Assembly (NCBI GenBank): GCA_947172415.1
Contig: OX359197.1
Coordinates: forward strand, 3,348,001 to 3,412,000
DNA from: Chondrosia reniformis
Taxonomy: Eukaryota; Porifera; Demospongiae; Chondrillida; Chondrillidae
Length of the DNA: 64,000 nt
Direction of reading: 5' to 3'
Under the pieces are notes generated by a model. That model searched no databases. It had not been told where the DNA came from and was given only the letters and a program-made list of their open reading frames with translations. The position numbers and the translations under genes are program-made. Shown piece by piece: positions 1 to 10,300 of the stretch (positions within the stretch are counted from its first letter, which is position 1; each line of letters opens with the position of its first letter).

Positions 1-1070
1 CATTCGCAGCTTCGTAACTAAAAGTAGCCACAATTTCGCAATAAATTGTTAATTAATATTATTATTATTATTATCATTGTTACAAAAATAAATACAATTA
101 TTACAGTTATTTTGCTGTCTCTTCTCTTTCTTTGTGTAGATCTGTAGAAAGAAACAAAGGTAATTAGTAACTAAACTCACAAATCCTAACGTTAACCCTA
201 AGTTAAAGTATAATATAAAATAATTTTGGTGCTGTAACTCTAGAAAATGGAGAGATATGAAACTGTAACTTGGCATGAACACTCACAGACATCCATAAAG
301 TATAACCATTGAGTTTTAGAAAAAATGATTTTTTTTTAAATTTGCCCTATCCCTCACCATACATTGCTAAAATGTACATTTGGTGTTGTAACTCTAGCAC
401 ATGGAGTCATAAGAAGTTAAAACTTAGTGTCAACACTCACAGACACCCCTAAGGTATATCCTATGAGTTTTAGAAAATTTGATGAAAAAAGAAATTTGCC
501 CTATATCTCACCATACATTGCTAACCCTAACCCTAACCCAACTATCTAAACCAAACCCTAATTCATAACAAGCATTCATTTGCTACATCAACAGCTTAGG
601 TGTTGTTTAACTTAACAGCTTACAACAGGCACAGTTAAACTATACACATTTTCTTTAAATTAAATTATCATTGTTTACAAACAACAATGAAATACCTTAA
701 AAGCGTTGAGCCTTAAAAAGTATTTAGACACACGCCAAAGCTTTTAAAAAGAAACGTAAGTACTAACGTAATAACAGATGGGCTAGGGGCAAGGGAACTT
801 ACGGGTGAAACTAGGAGCGAAACAAGTCTAAAACGGCCACAGACGATTGATTAATCAGTACCAATTAACTTCATCGCTGGATTTAGATAAGCGCCCGCTG
901 ACACTTGGAAAGGAGTCGTCATATAACGCGTGAGTGATTGGTTACGTCATAATTGCAAATGGACGCCGTGTCCTACCTAGTGGTAATCCAAACGATTTTG
1001 GAAGCTTAAATGACCTGAACATGATAGAAAGGCTTCAGCTTCATGGAAGGCCGCCATTTGCAAAAACGAT
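1..1070. other. Non-satellite AT-rich DNA, no gene seen
   Basis: No reading frame here resembles a protein I recognise, and the one open frame (49-282, minus) has the low-complexity composition of chance translation. The stretch begins with an ATT-type trinucleotide run near 57-76. It holds the 154-bp tandem duplication and telomere-like hexamers annotated separately. From about 540 to 1,070 I see only unique-looking sequence with no motif I can defend. The 13-bp satellite that dominates the rest of the window is absent here, so this is a different sequence domain. Confidence 0.6.
228..537. repeat. 154-bp tandem duplication capped by telomere-like hexamers
   Basis: Two diverged copies of one unit start at 228 and 382, both with GGTG(C/T)TGTAACTCTAG. 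They then share an ACTCACAGACA segment, GAGTTTTAGAAAA, and a final TTGCCCTAT...CACCATACATTGCTAA. The offset is 154 bp. The second copy runs straight into three CCCTAA-type hexamers at about 522-538, and a degenerate pair sits near 188-199. The hexamers match the common animal telomere repeat, read on the C-rich strand. So few units suggest an interstitial or subtelomere-type remnant, not a chromosome end. Confidence 0.75.
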
Positions 1071-1180
1071 ATATTGACGTATAAATTAAGTGTAACAATA
1101 GTTACGTATGAACTCGTATTATACATATATCGACGTATAAAATAAGTGTTATAATAGTTGCGTATGAACCCGTATTATAT
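1071..1180. repeat. 56-bp tandem duplication
   Basis: Two units start at 1,071 (ATATTGACGTATAAA) and 1,127 (ATATCGACGTATAAA). Both continue through AAGTGT, AATAGTT, CGTATGAAC and CGTATTATA with a few substitutions. The second unit grades into a TA dinucleotide run at about 1,176-1,208. Naiad-type Penelope elements are reported to favour microsatellites, so the TA run just upstream of the element starting near 1,279 may be relevant to its insertion. That link is inference. Confidence 0.7.
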
Positions 1181-1258
1181 ATATAGATATATATATATAT
1201 ATATATCTTTCCGTAACATGAAGCCGTACAACGTAATCGGCAAATGAAAACAATATAA

Positions 1259-1277
1259 GGGCTGCCTGTGGCAGCCC
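1259..1277. other. Short perfect hairpin at the 5' edge of Penelope-like copy 1
   Basis: GGGCTGCC (1,259-1,266) is complementary to GGCAGCCC (1,270-1,277) across a TGT loop. The sequence shared with the second Penelope-like copy begins immediately after it, at about 1,279. This could be a terminator-like or junction structure, or coincidence. Confidence 0.45.
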
Positions 1278-1316
1278 CTAAAAATAGGCCTCTCAGGTAT
1301 CTTAAACCAAAAGTTA

Positions 1317-3189
1317 GTGTTAGAAACTGTCCCACCCTTTATACAAAACAAAGAGCCCCCATGTGTAGTATATAAGAATACCCAACCAATAGGACCTCAA
1401 ATCTTTAACTTTTCACAAGCCTCTAAGTCAGATGTCTTTAGAAAACCAGAACCATGTGAGTGTCACAAGTCCCCCTTCATTTACAATCCCCTAGGCCATG
1501 TTTTAACAGGTGACCTACGTATTGTTAGTAACCCAAAACTTAGAAAACTTCTTAAGAAAGGACCAAAATTTAGAGAACCTAATAACTTTAATTGGGTAAC
1601 TGCTTTAAAAATGTGTAAGGAAGGTCTTAGAAAATATAAGATTACCTGGGCCCGTAGAGAAAATGTATCTATTTCTGTATTTAGTGAGTGGGAAAATACT
1701 GTACTTAAGAAAATTAATGATAGGATCTCTAAGCTGTCTAAATTGTATACCAAATCCTCCGTAGCCAAGAAGACCCTTACTTGCCCTAAAATTAAGAAAT
1801 TCTTAGCAGACCTACATGATAAGTATGTTATAGCCCCTGCCGATAAGGCCTCTAATAATATAATATTTATATGTAAGTCCTACTATAGACAAATTATTTA
1901 TGAAGAACTAGGCAGTACCTCCACTTATGCTAAATGTACAGTAGAACCACAACAGTTAATTAGGAAACACATAGATTTCTTAAAACTAGAGAACTTAGAA
2001 CCTAAACCAGACTGGTGTAACCTTCCCTCTTTTTACTGGATGCCTAAGCTATATAAGAACCCTTACAACTACAGATTCATAGCTGCTTCTCACAAATGTA
2101 CTACCAAACCCCTTTCTAGATTTCTAAATTCGGCACCCAGACTAATTCTCAAACATTTTAGAAAATACTGCCTTGGTATATATAGGAATACTGGTGTTAA
2201 TGCCTTTTGGATAGTAGAAAACTCACTAGAAGTCTTAGATAGTCTTAGGTCTATACCCGCTAGAAAAACCCAGTTAGCTAGTTTTGATTTTTCTACATTA
2301 TATACAGCGATCCCCCATAACCTACTTAAAGATAAGATTACTAACCTTATTCATAGTGCCTATACCTGTAGGAAGTAGTAATATATAGAAGTCTGTCAGG
2401 ATAAAGCCTTTTGGTCTAACAATGTCTCCAATAAAACAGTCACAGCTGTTCATTTAGTAGAGCTCTTTAATTACCTTATTGACAACATTTATGTATGTGT
2501 AGACGGTTCTGTATTTAAGCAATGTGTAGGTATCCCTATGGGTACTGACTGTGCCCCTGTAGTTGCTAATCTTTTTCTGTTTGCCTATGAGTATGAGTTT
2601 ATGAAAGGACTACTTAAGGATAACATCACCCTAGCTATTAAATTTTCCAATACTTATAGGTATATTGATGACCTTTTATGTATTAACAACAAGGATTTTG
2701 AACTATCAATTAGTGATATTTACCCCAAAGATTCTTAAAAAGACAAATACCAGCCCTAAAAAATCCCCCTTTTTAGACTTAGATATAACCATTACTAACA
2801 ATCAATTTATCACTAAAGTATATGATAAGCGAGAGGACTTTAACTTTGACATAGTAAACTTCCCCCATTTAGATAGTAATATTCCTAATACCCCAGCCTA
2901 TGGCGTCTTTATTTCACAACTAATTAGGTATTCCAGAATATGTAGTGACTTCTCCAGTTTTCAGGCTAAAAGTTTGCAGTTATGCAATAGGCTTATTAAG
3001 CAGGGTTACAAATACTTTAAGCTAAAATCAACCTTTAAAACCTTCCTATCCCGGCAGCCTCTAGTTAGAATCAAGTATAAGCAAAAAGTAGCTAGTATGC
3101 TTAAGGACTGTCTTGTGTTACCCCATATTGTGTTACCCCACCTCCAAAGAAATGTTACTACTAGAAGACCTAAGGGTAGACTTACGTAA
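1317..3189 (+). pseudogene. Penelope-like RT pseudogene (copy 1)
   Basis: The reading frame carries the CxC motif (CEC, in PEPCECHKSP) and PADKASNN of the RT fingers. RT motif A follows (DFSTLYTAIPH; the preceding residues are AS where copy 2 has TSL). It stops at a TAG (2,376-2,378) where copy 2 has a serine codon. Reading resumes through motif B (GTDCAPVVANLF) and motif C (YRYIDD). It then breaks again near 2,733, where five bases present in copy 2 are missing. The last part, with PFLDLDI and AYGVFISQLIRYSRIC, reads in the shifted frame to a stop at 3,189. Two small in-frame insertions near 3,035 and 3,120 also distinguish it. At RT fingers position PADK it keeps the Asp that copy 2 has changed to Asn. 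Confidence 0.9.
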
Positions 3190-3346
3190 TATGTCCTACT
3201 TTTGTCTATAGTTATGCTGAGTCTGTTTTACCTGTACAAGCAAGTTTACTAATAGATTTATAATTAATTCATAAAAGTTAATTGGACCTATATTCCTTTC
3301 ATAAAATTAAATTTCATCATGTGTCTTAGTTAACGCCTTATTTAAC

Positions 3347-3373
3347 TTTTGGCGCCAAAATAGTGTATATAAA
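3347..3373 (+). promoter_or_regulatory. GGCGCC palindrome and TATA box in the element's 3' region (copy 1)
   Basis: TTTTGGCGCCAAAA (3,347-3,360) is a perfect 14-base palindrome that contains an E2F-type half-site on each strand. Six bases later comes TATATAAA (3,366-3,373). The same pair is at 47,815-47,841 in copy 2, so it belongs to the element. In Penelope-like elements the pseudo-LTR carries the promoter, and a copy of it downstream of the RT can drive the next tandem unit. That role here is inferred from position only. Confidence 0.55.
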
Positions 3374-3444
3374 GCCCCTAGATTTAGCATAGAGAGCCAA
3401 GGATTCACAGAAGATCAAGATAAAGAAAAAGACAAAGACTCCCA

Positions 3445-3490
3445 GGATCACTGATGAAGGGTGGAATTCCCAGAAACGGCTGTCTGACCC
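3445..3490 (+). ncRNA. Hammerhead-ribozyme-like motif (copy 1)
   Basis: The core CTGATGA is at 3,451-3,457 and GAAA at 3,473-3,476. A putative cleavage-site triplet GTC is at 3,482-3,484. Helix I forms between GGATCA (3,445-3,450) and TGACCC (3,485-3,490) with one A.C mismatch. Helix II is GGG (3,459-3,461) with CCC (3,469-3,471), but its first position is an A.A opposition (3,458/3,472) instead of the usual G-C. Helix III is minimal: A3476-U3483 and C3477-G3482 around GGCU. Penelope-like elements are known to carry hammerheads, while Naiad-type ones are described as lacking canonical ones. This may be a weakened or noncanonical ribozyme. Confidence 0.5.
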
Positions 3491-3640
3491 AGTGGAGAAG
3501 AAGATGAAAGAAGGGAAAAGAAGGAAGAAAAGACTCCTGTATCTTCATCTAAAGCTCTCTTTAGGTTTAGTTCCCCTATAAGCTCTTTTTACAGAATAGG
3601 CATATAGCATGTAGGAAAATGGTATATTAGATTTTTCAAG

Positions 3641-3770
3641 TTATTGAACGTTTTGAGTACAAAGGTCTTTATCAGCAAAAGAATGAGGTGGGAATGATAC
3701 AGCCAGGTTATATATATATATATAGGAGGTGTGATGGGGAATGACAGTTAATGTTTTAAAAAAGGTTGGC
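3641..3770 (-). mobile_element. Possible inverted Penelope-type promoter remnant
   Basis: On the minus strand this reads a TATATATATAA stretch (3,710-3,723), then CTCATTC, then CTGATAAAGACCTTTG (3,660-3,675 on plus). The same order of TATA-like box, CTCATT and CTGATGAAGACCTTTG occurs at 30,605-30,656, also on minus. It directly abuts the 3' end of Penelope-like copy 1. Inverted joins of this kind are typical of Penelope-like insertions. The hammerhead core is degenerate here. Confidence 0.4.
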
Positions 3771-4003
3771 CGAATAATTAAATGAAGATTTTAAGTTAAA
3801 CTGAATTAAATGTGTCAAATGATAGGATAAACATTCAACATAGGAGTGCATGTAGTAGTAACTTACTGATACGAGTGCCAATGACGCTGGAGCGCTTAAA
3901 AGCACTGTTGAAGTTAAAACCCCAAAGACTGTCAGAACATTTAAAGCAATCACCATTTTTACGAATAGGTTGCTAATGGAGTTACATTCATTTATTAATA
4001 TAA
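3771..4003. other. Unassigned spacer
   Basis: AT-rich sequence between the Penelope-type remnant and the dispersed repeat that begins near 4,004. I see no satellite units, no hairpin and no convincing reading frame. The open frame at 3,756-3,956 (minus) is unsupported. Confidence 0.5.
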
Positions 4004-4334
4004 TAAAATGGCGAATTCATTGATGCGATGACTCTGGTGCCAAGAAAATCGTCATGCTGAAGAGGAAGAAGATGAAGAAGATGAAGAAGATGAAGAAGAT
4101 GATGAAGAAGAAAACAAAAGTGGGATATTTCAAAGTTCATTTATTTGCCAGCGGAAACGCTATCGCTATCCTTAAAGGCTAGTTTATAGCATGGATAGTC
4201 TAGTGTTAACTATACATAGCCTTTTTTCGGCGATTTTCAGCCTAATTCGGATTTTCGCTCCTACACTAATGTATAGGGAAAACGAAACAACCCGTACCAT
4301 CCCTACATAGAGAGTACTACCGTACTCTCTGATA
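4004..4334 (+). repeat. Dispersed repeat copy A, ends in a hairpin at the satellite edge
   Basis: From AAAATGGCGAATTCATTGA near 4,007 this matches the reverse complement of about 60,747-61,190. It includes a GAAGAT-type run (about 4,061-4,112), a shared block with TTTCGGCGATTTTCAGCCTAATTC and AGGGAAAACGAAACAACCCG, and the terminal hairpin. Compared with copy B it lacks about 100 bp corresponding to 61,020-61,118. The hairpin AGAGAGTAC-TACC-GTACTCTCT is at 4,310-4,331, and GATA follows. The 13-bp satellite then starts. A 3'-terminal hairpin is a Helitron-like trait, but no helicase or defined 5' end is visible, so the class is open. Confidence 0.75.
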
Positions 4335-7300
4335 ACTAGTACATACGGAAATTACTCATAACTAGTACATTAAAGCAGTACAAATAACTACATGTATTCA
4401 ACTCGTTAATAACTGGTACATACAACTAACACATACATATAGTTACTAGTAGATACAACTAGTACATACTACTTCTACAAACAACTAGTACTTATAACCA
4501 GTACATACACATAGAATTAGTATATATAAACAGTACATAAAACTAGAACATACTACTTGTACATACAACTAATACGTACAACTAGTAGTAAAACTAGGAC
4601 ATAAAACTAGTACATATAACTAGTACATATAACCAATACATAAAACTAATTACTAGAAAATGTATGCAACTAGTAAACACAACTAGTACATGAAATTAGT
4701 AATAAAACTAACACATTCAACTAGTACATACAACTAGGACCTATAACCAGTACATACACATATAACTAGTACACATAACTAGTACATACACCTAGACAAC
4801 ACACATCCAGAAACTAGTACATACAACTAATTCATAAAACTAGTACACACAACTAGTACATTAAACTAATACAAATAACTAGTACATAAAACTGATACAT
4901 ACAATTAGAACATATTACTAGTACATACTACTAGAACATACAACTAGTACATACAACTGGTATATATAACAATTACATAAAACTAGTACATACAACAAAT
5001 ACATACAACTAGTCCATACAACTACTTCCTAGTACACACAACTAGTACATACAATTAGTACATACAACTAGTACATACAGCTTGTACATACAACTAGTAC
5101 ATATACCTAATACATACAATTAATTACTAAAACATGTATACAACTAGTACATACAACTAGTACATTCCTCTGGTTACCAGTACATACAACTAGTACATAG
5201 AACTAGTAACTAAAACTAGTAAATATAACTAGTACATACGAAAATTACACACAACTTGTACCTACAAGTAGTCCATATAACTACATATATACAACTAGTT
5301 CAAATAACTAGTACATACAACGAGTACATATAACTAGTCCATAAAACTACTTCCTAGTACATACAACTAATACATATAACTAATACATACAATTAATTAC
5401 TAGAACATTTATACAACTAGTACATACAACTAGTATATACAGCTAGTAATAAAACTAGCACAAACAACTAGTACATACATCTAGTTACTAGTACATACAA
5501 CTAGTACAAACAACTAGTACTTGGAACTAGTAACTAAAACTAGTAATTTTAACTAGTACGTACAAAAATTAAACACAACTAGTATATACAAGTAGTCCTA
5601 TTTAACTACATATACAACTAGTTCAAATAACTAGTACATACAACTAGCACATACAGATAGTTACTAGTACATATAACTAGTACATACAATTAGTACCTAC
5701 AACTAGTACATATAACTAATACATACAATTAATAACTAGAACATGTATACAACTAGTACATACAACTAGTACATACAACTAGTAATAAAACTAGCACATT
5801 CAACTAGTACATACATCTAGTTACTAGTACATACAACTAGTACAAACAACTAGTACATAGAACTAGTAACTAAAACTAGTAATTTTAACTAGTACATACA
5901 AAAATTAAACACAACTAGTACATACAAGTAGTCTATATAACTACATATATACAACTAGTTCAAATACCTAGTACATTCAACTAGCACATACAGATAGTTA
6001 CTAGTCATGCAACTAGTACATACAACTTCTACAAACAACTAGTACATATAATCAGTACATACACAAATAACTACTACATATGAACGGACTAGAACATACT
6101 AATTGTACATACAACTAGTACATACAACTAGTAGTACAAAAGGACATAAAACTAGTACATACAACTAGTATGTATAACCACTAGAAACACATATAACTGG
6201 TACATATAAACGGTATATAAAACTAGAACATACACCTTGTACATAAACCTAGAACATGCTACTATTATATAAAACTAATACATACAACTAGTACAAAGAA
6301 TTAGTACATAAAACTAGTACACACAGCTAGTACATGCAACTGGTACATTTAACAAGTACATACAACTAGTACATACAACTAGTTCATTTAACCAGTACAC
6401 ACATATATAACTAATTCATATATATACTACATAAAACCAGTACCTACACCTAGACTACATACAACTAGAAACTAGTACATACAACTAGTACATACAACTA
6501 GTACTTAAAACTAGTAAATACAAATAGTAAATATAACTAGAATACAAACAATACACACAACTAGTTCATACAAGTACTACATATAACTACATACAAGTAG
6601 TACATACAATTAGTAAATACAGATTGCTACGAGTACATACACCTATTACATAGAAGTACTACATAAAACTTGCACCTTTAACTAGTACACACAACTACCT
6701 ACTAGTACATTCAACTAGAACACACAATTAGTACATACAACTAGTACACTCAACTAGTACATACAGCTGGTACATACAACTAGTACATATAGCTAGTACA
6801 TCAACTACTTACTAGTACATACAACTAGAACACACAATTAGTACATACAACTAGTACACTCAACTAGTACATACAGCTGGTACATACAACTAGTACATAT
6901 AGCTAGTACATCAACTACTTACTAGTACATACAACTAGAACACACAATTAGTACATACAACTAGTACACTCAACTAGTACATACAGCTGGTACATGCAAT
7001 TAGGACATGAAACTAGTATATACAATTAGTACATGTAACAAGTACATAAAACTAGTACATATAACCAGTACATACAACTAGTACATAACACTAGATCATA
7101 GGGCTGCTACATACAGCTAGTACATACAAGTAGTATATAAAACCAGTACATACAACTAGTAACTACAACTAGTAAATATAATTAGTACATACTTAATTAC
7201 ACACAACTAATGCATACAACTAGTACATACAGATAGTTACTAGTACATACAACTAGTACATAAAACTTCCACATACAACTAGTGCATAAAACTAGTATAT

Positions 7301-10300
7301 AGAACTAGTACATACAACTAGTACATGCAACTAGTACATCCAGCTAGTACATACAACTAGTTCATACAACTTCTACATACAACAAGGGCATAACACTAGT
7401 ACATACAACTAGTACATACAAATAATTTCTAGTACATACAACTAGTATATATAACTAGTACACACAACTAGTACATATAACTAGTAAATACAACTGCTTA
7501 CTAGAACATATTATGCAAGTATTACTTAAAACTAGTACATACAACTAGTACTACAACTAGTACATATAACTTTTACCTATAACGGATACATATAAGTAGT
7601 AAATATAACTAGTACATTTAACAAGTGCATACACATATAAATAAATCAGTACATACAACTACAACCCTCTACTAGGACATACAACTAGTACATATAATTA
7701 CATAAAACTAGTACATACAACTTCTACAAACAACTGGAACATACAACGAGCACATAACTAGTACATACAATTAGTACATCCAATTGGAACATGCAACTAC
7801 TACTTAGACTTGAGTACATACAACTAGAACCTCCAACTAGTAAACTAGTCCTAGAACATATAACTAGAACATACAACTAGTAACGAGTATGAGCAACTAG
7901 TACATACGACTAGTAAATTCAACCAGTACATACAACCAATACTACAACTAGTATATATAACTAATAAAAACAACTAATACATATAACCAGTATATAGAGG
8001 TAGTAACTGCAACTAATAAGCATATCTAGTAAATTCAATTACACACAACTAGTACACACAACTAGTACATATAACTACATACAACTAGTACATACAACTA
8101 GTAGATACAACATGTACATATAACTAGTGCTTGCGGCAAGTAAAACTAGTACATACAACTAATTCCTATATATAGAATTAGTTACTAGTACATACAACTA
8201 GTAGATACAACTAGTACATGCAACTAGCCCTTCAAGTAGAATACATAACTAGTACATACAATTACACACCACTAGTAAATACAACTAGTACATACAACTA
8301 GTACATACAACTAGTACATATGACTAGTTACTAGTACATACAACTGGTACATCCAACTAGTTCATACAACTAGTACTTATATAAACAACTGGTAGATACA
8401 ACTAGTACATACAACTAGTAACTACAACTACTATATATAACTAGTACATACAACAATTACACACAATTAGTACAAACATATAAATTGTACATACAACTAG
8501 TATATACAACTGGTATCTAGTACATAAAAGAAGTACATAGAAGTAGTACATACAAGTAGTACTTACAACTAGTAATTACATCTAGTTACTAGTACATTCA
8601 ACTAGTACGTACAACTAGTACATACAACTAGTACATATAACTAGTACATACGACTAGTTACTAGTACATAAATACACACTAGTACATACAACTAGTACAT
8701 ATAACTAGTACATACAACTAGTGCATACAACTAGTACATATAACTAGTGCTTACGGCAAGTTACTAGTAATACAACTAGTACATACAACTAATACCTACA
8801 TACAAAATTGTACACAACTAGTAGATACAACTAGTACATGCAATTAGTCCTACAACCAGAATATATAACTAGTACATCCAACTAGTAGATATAATGTGTA
8901 TATACAATTACACACAACTAGTACATACAACTTCTACATACAAGAACTACATAAAACTAGTACATACAACAAGTACCTACAAATAGTACATTAACTAGTA
9001 CATCCAATTAGTCCATACAACTGGAACATACAACGAGCACATAACTAGTACATACAATTAGTACATCCAATTGGAACATGCAACTACTACTTAGAATTGA
9101 GTACATACAACTAGAACCTCCAACTAGTAAACTAGTCCTAATACATACAACTAGAACATATACTAGTAATGAGTACGAACTACTAGTACATACGATTAGT
9201 ACATTCAACTAGTACATACAACTAGTACATACAACTAGGACATATAACTAGTGCTTACAGAAAGTTACTAGTAATACAACTAGTACATACAACTAATGCC
9301 TATATATACAATTAGTTACTAGTACATACAACTAGTAGATAGAACTAGTGCATGCAACTAGTCCTACAACCAGAATATATAACTAGTATATACTACTAGT
9401 AGATATAACCTGTATATACAATTACACACAACTAGTACATACAACTTCTACATAAAAGGAGTCCATAAAACTAGTACATACAACAAGTACCTACAATTAG
9501 TACATTACTAGTACATCCAATTAGTCCATACAACTGGAACATACAATGAGCACATAACTAGTACATACAATTAGTACATCCAATTGGAACATGCAACTAC
9601 TACTTAGAATTGAGTACATACAATTAGAACCTCCAACTAGTAAACTAGTATTAGTACATACAACTAGAACATATACTAGTAATGAGTACGAACTACTAGT
9701 TCATACAACTAGTACATTCAACTAGTACATACAACTAGTACATACAACTAGTACATATAACTAGTGCTTACCGAAAGTTACTAGTAATACAACTAGTACA
9801 TACAACTAGTACATATAACTAGTGCTTACAGAAAGTTACTAGTAATACAACTAGTACATACAACTAGTACATACAACTAGTACATATAACTAGTGCTTAC
9901 GGTAAGTTACTAGTAAAACAACTAGTACATACAACTAATACCTACATAAAAAAATTAGTTACTTGTACACACAACTAGTAGATACAACTAGTACATGCAA
10001 TTAGTCCTACAATCAGAATATATAACTAGTACATACTACTAGTAGATATAACCTGTATATACAATTACACACAACCAGTACTCACAACTTCTACATAGAA
10101 GGACTACATAAAACTAGAACATACAACAAGTACCTACAAATAGTACATTACTAGTACATCCAATTAGTCCATACAACTGGAACATACAACGAGCACATAA
10201 CTAGTACATACAATTAGTACATCCAATTGGAACATGCAACTACTACTTAGAGTTGAGTACACACAACTAGAACCTCCAACTAGTAAACTTGTCCTAGTAC

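Larger units (their letters stand above)
1279..3640 (+). mobile_element. Penelope-like retroelement copy 1, 5'-truncated and inactive
   Basis: From AATAGGCCTCTCAGG near 1,283 to GTAGGAAAATGGTAT near 3,625 this sequence runs collinear and nearly identical with 45,770-48,101. It contains the CxC linker, the RT and the 3' region with palindrome, TATA box and hammerhead-like motif. The upstream GIY-YIG endonuclease found in copy 2 is missing, so the element is 5'-truncated. It lies beside a TA microsatellite, not in the 13-bp satellite. A nonsense codon and a frameshift show it cannot supply functional protein. I judge it an old-to-moderate insertion of the same subfamily as copy 2. Confidence 0.85.

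Noticed and set aside
4310-4338. Definite Helitron 3' end (hairpin followed by CTAG and T)
   Set aside because: CTAG is part of every satellite unit, the distance to it differs between copies A and B (5 and 10 bases), and no TC 5' end or Rep/helicase is visible, so it stays only a possibility.
9008-9208. Open frame in satellite with Cys/Val/Leu-rich product, as also at 23,575-23,796, 28,751-28,954 and 48,307-48,504
   Set aside because: These are translations of the 13-bp repeat. One unit read through all three frames normally meets TAG every 39 bases, and the frames exist only where units are mutated.
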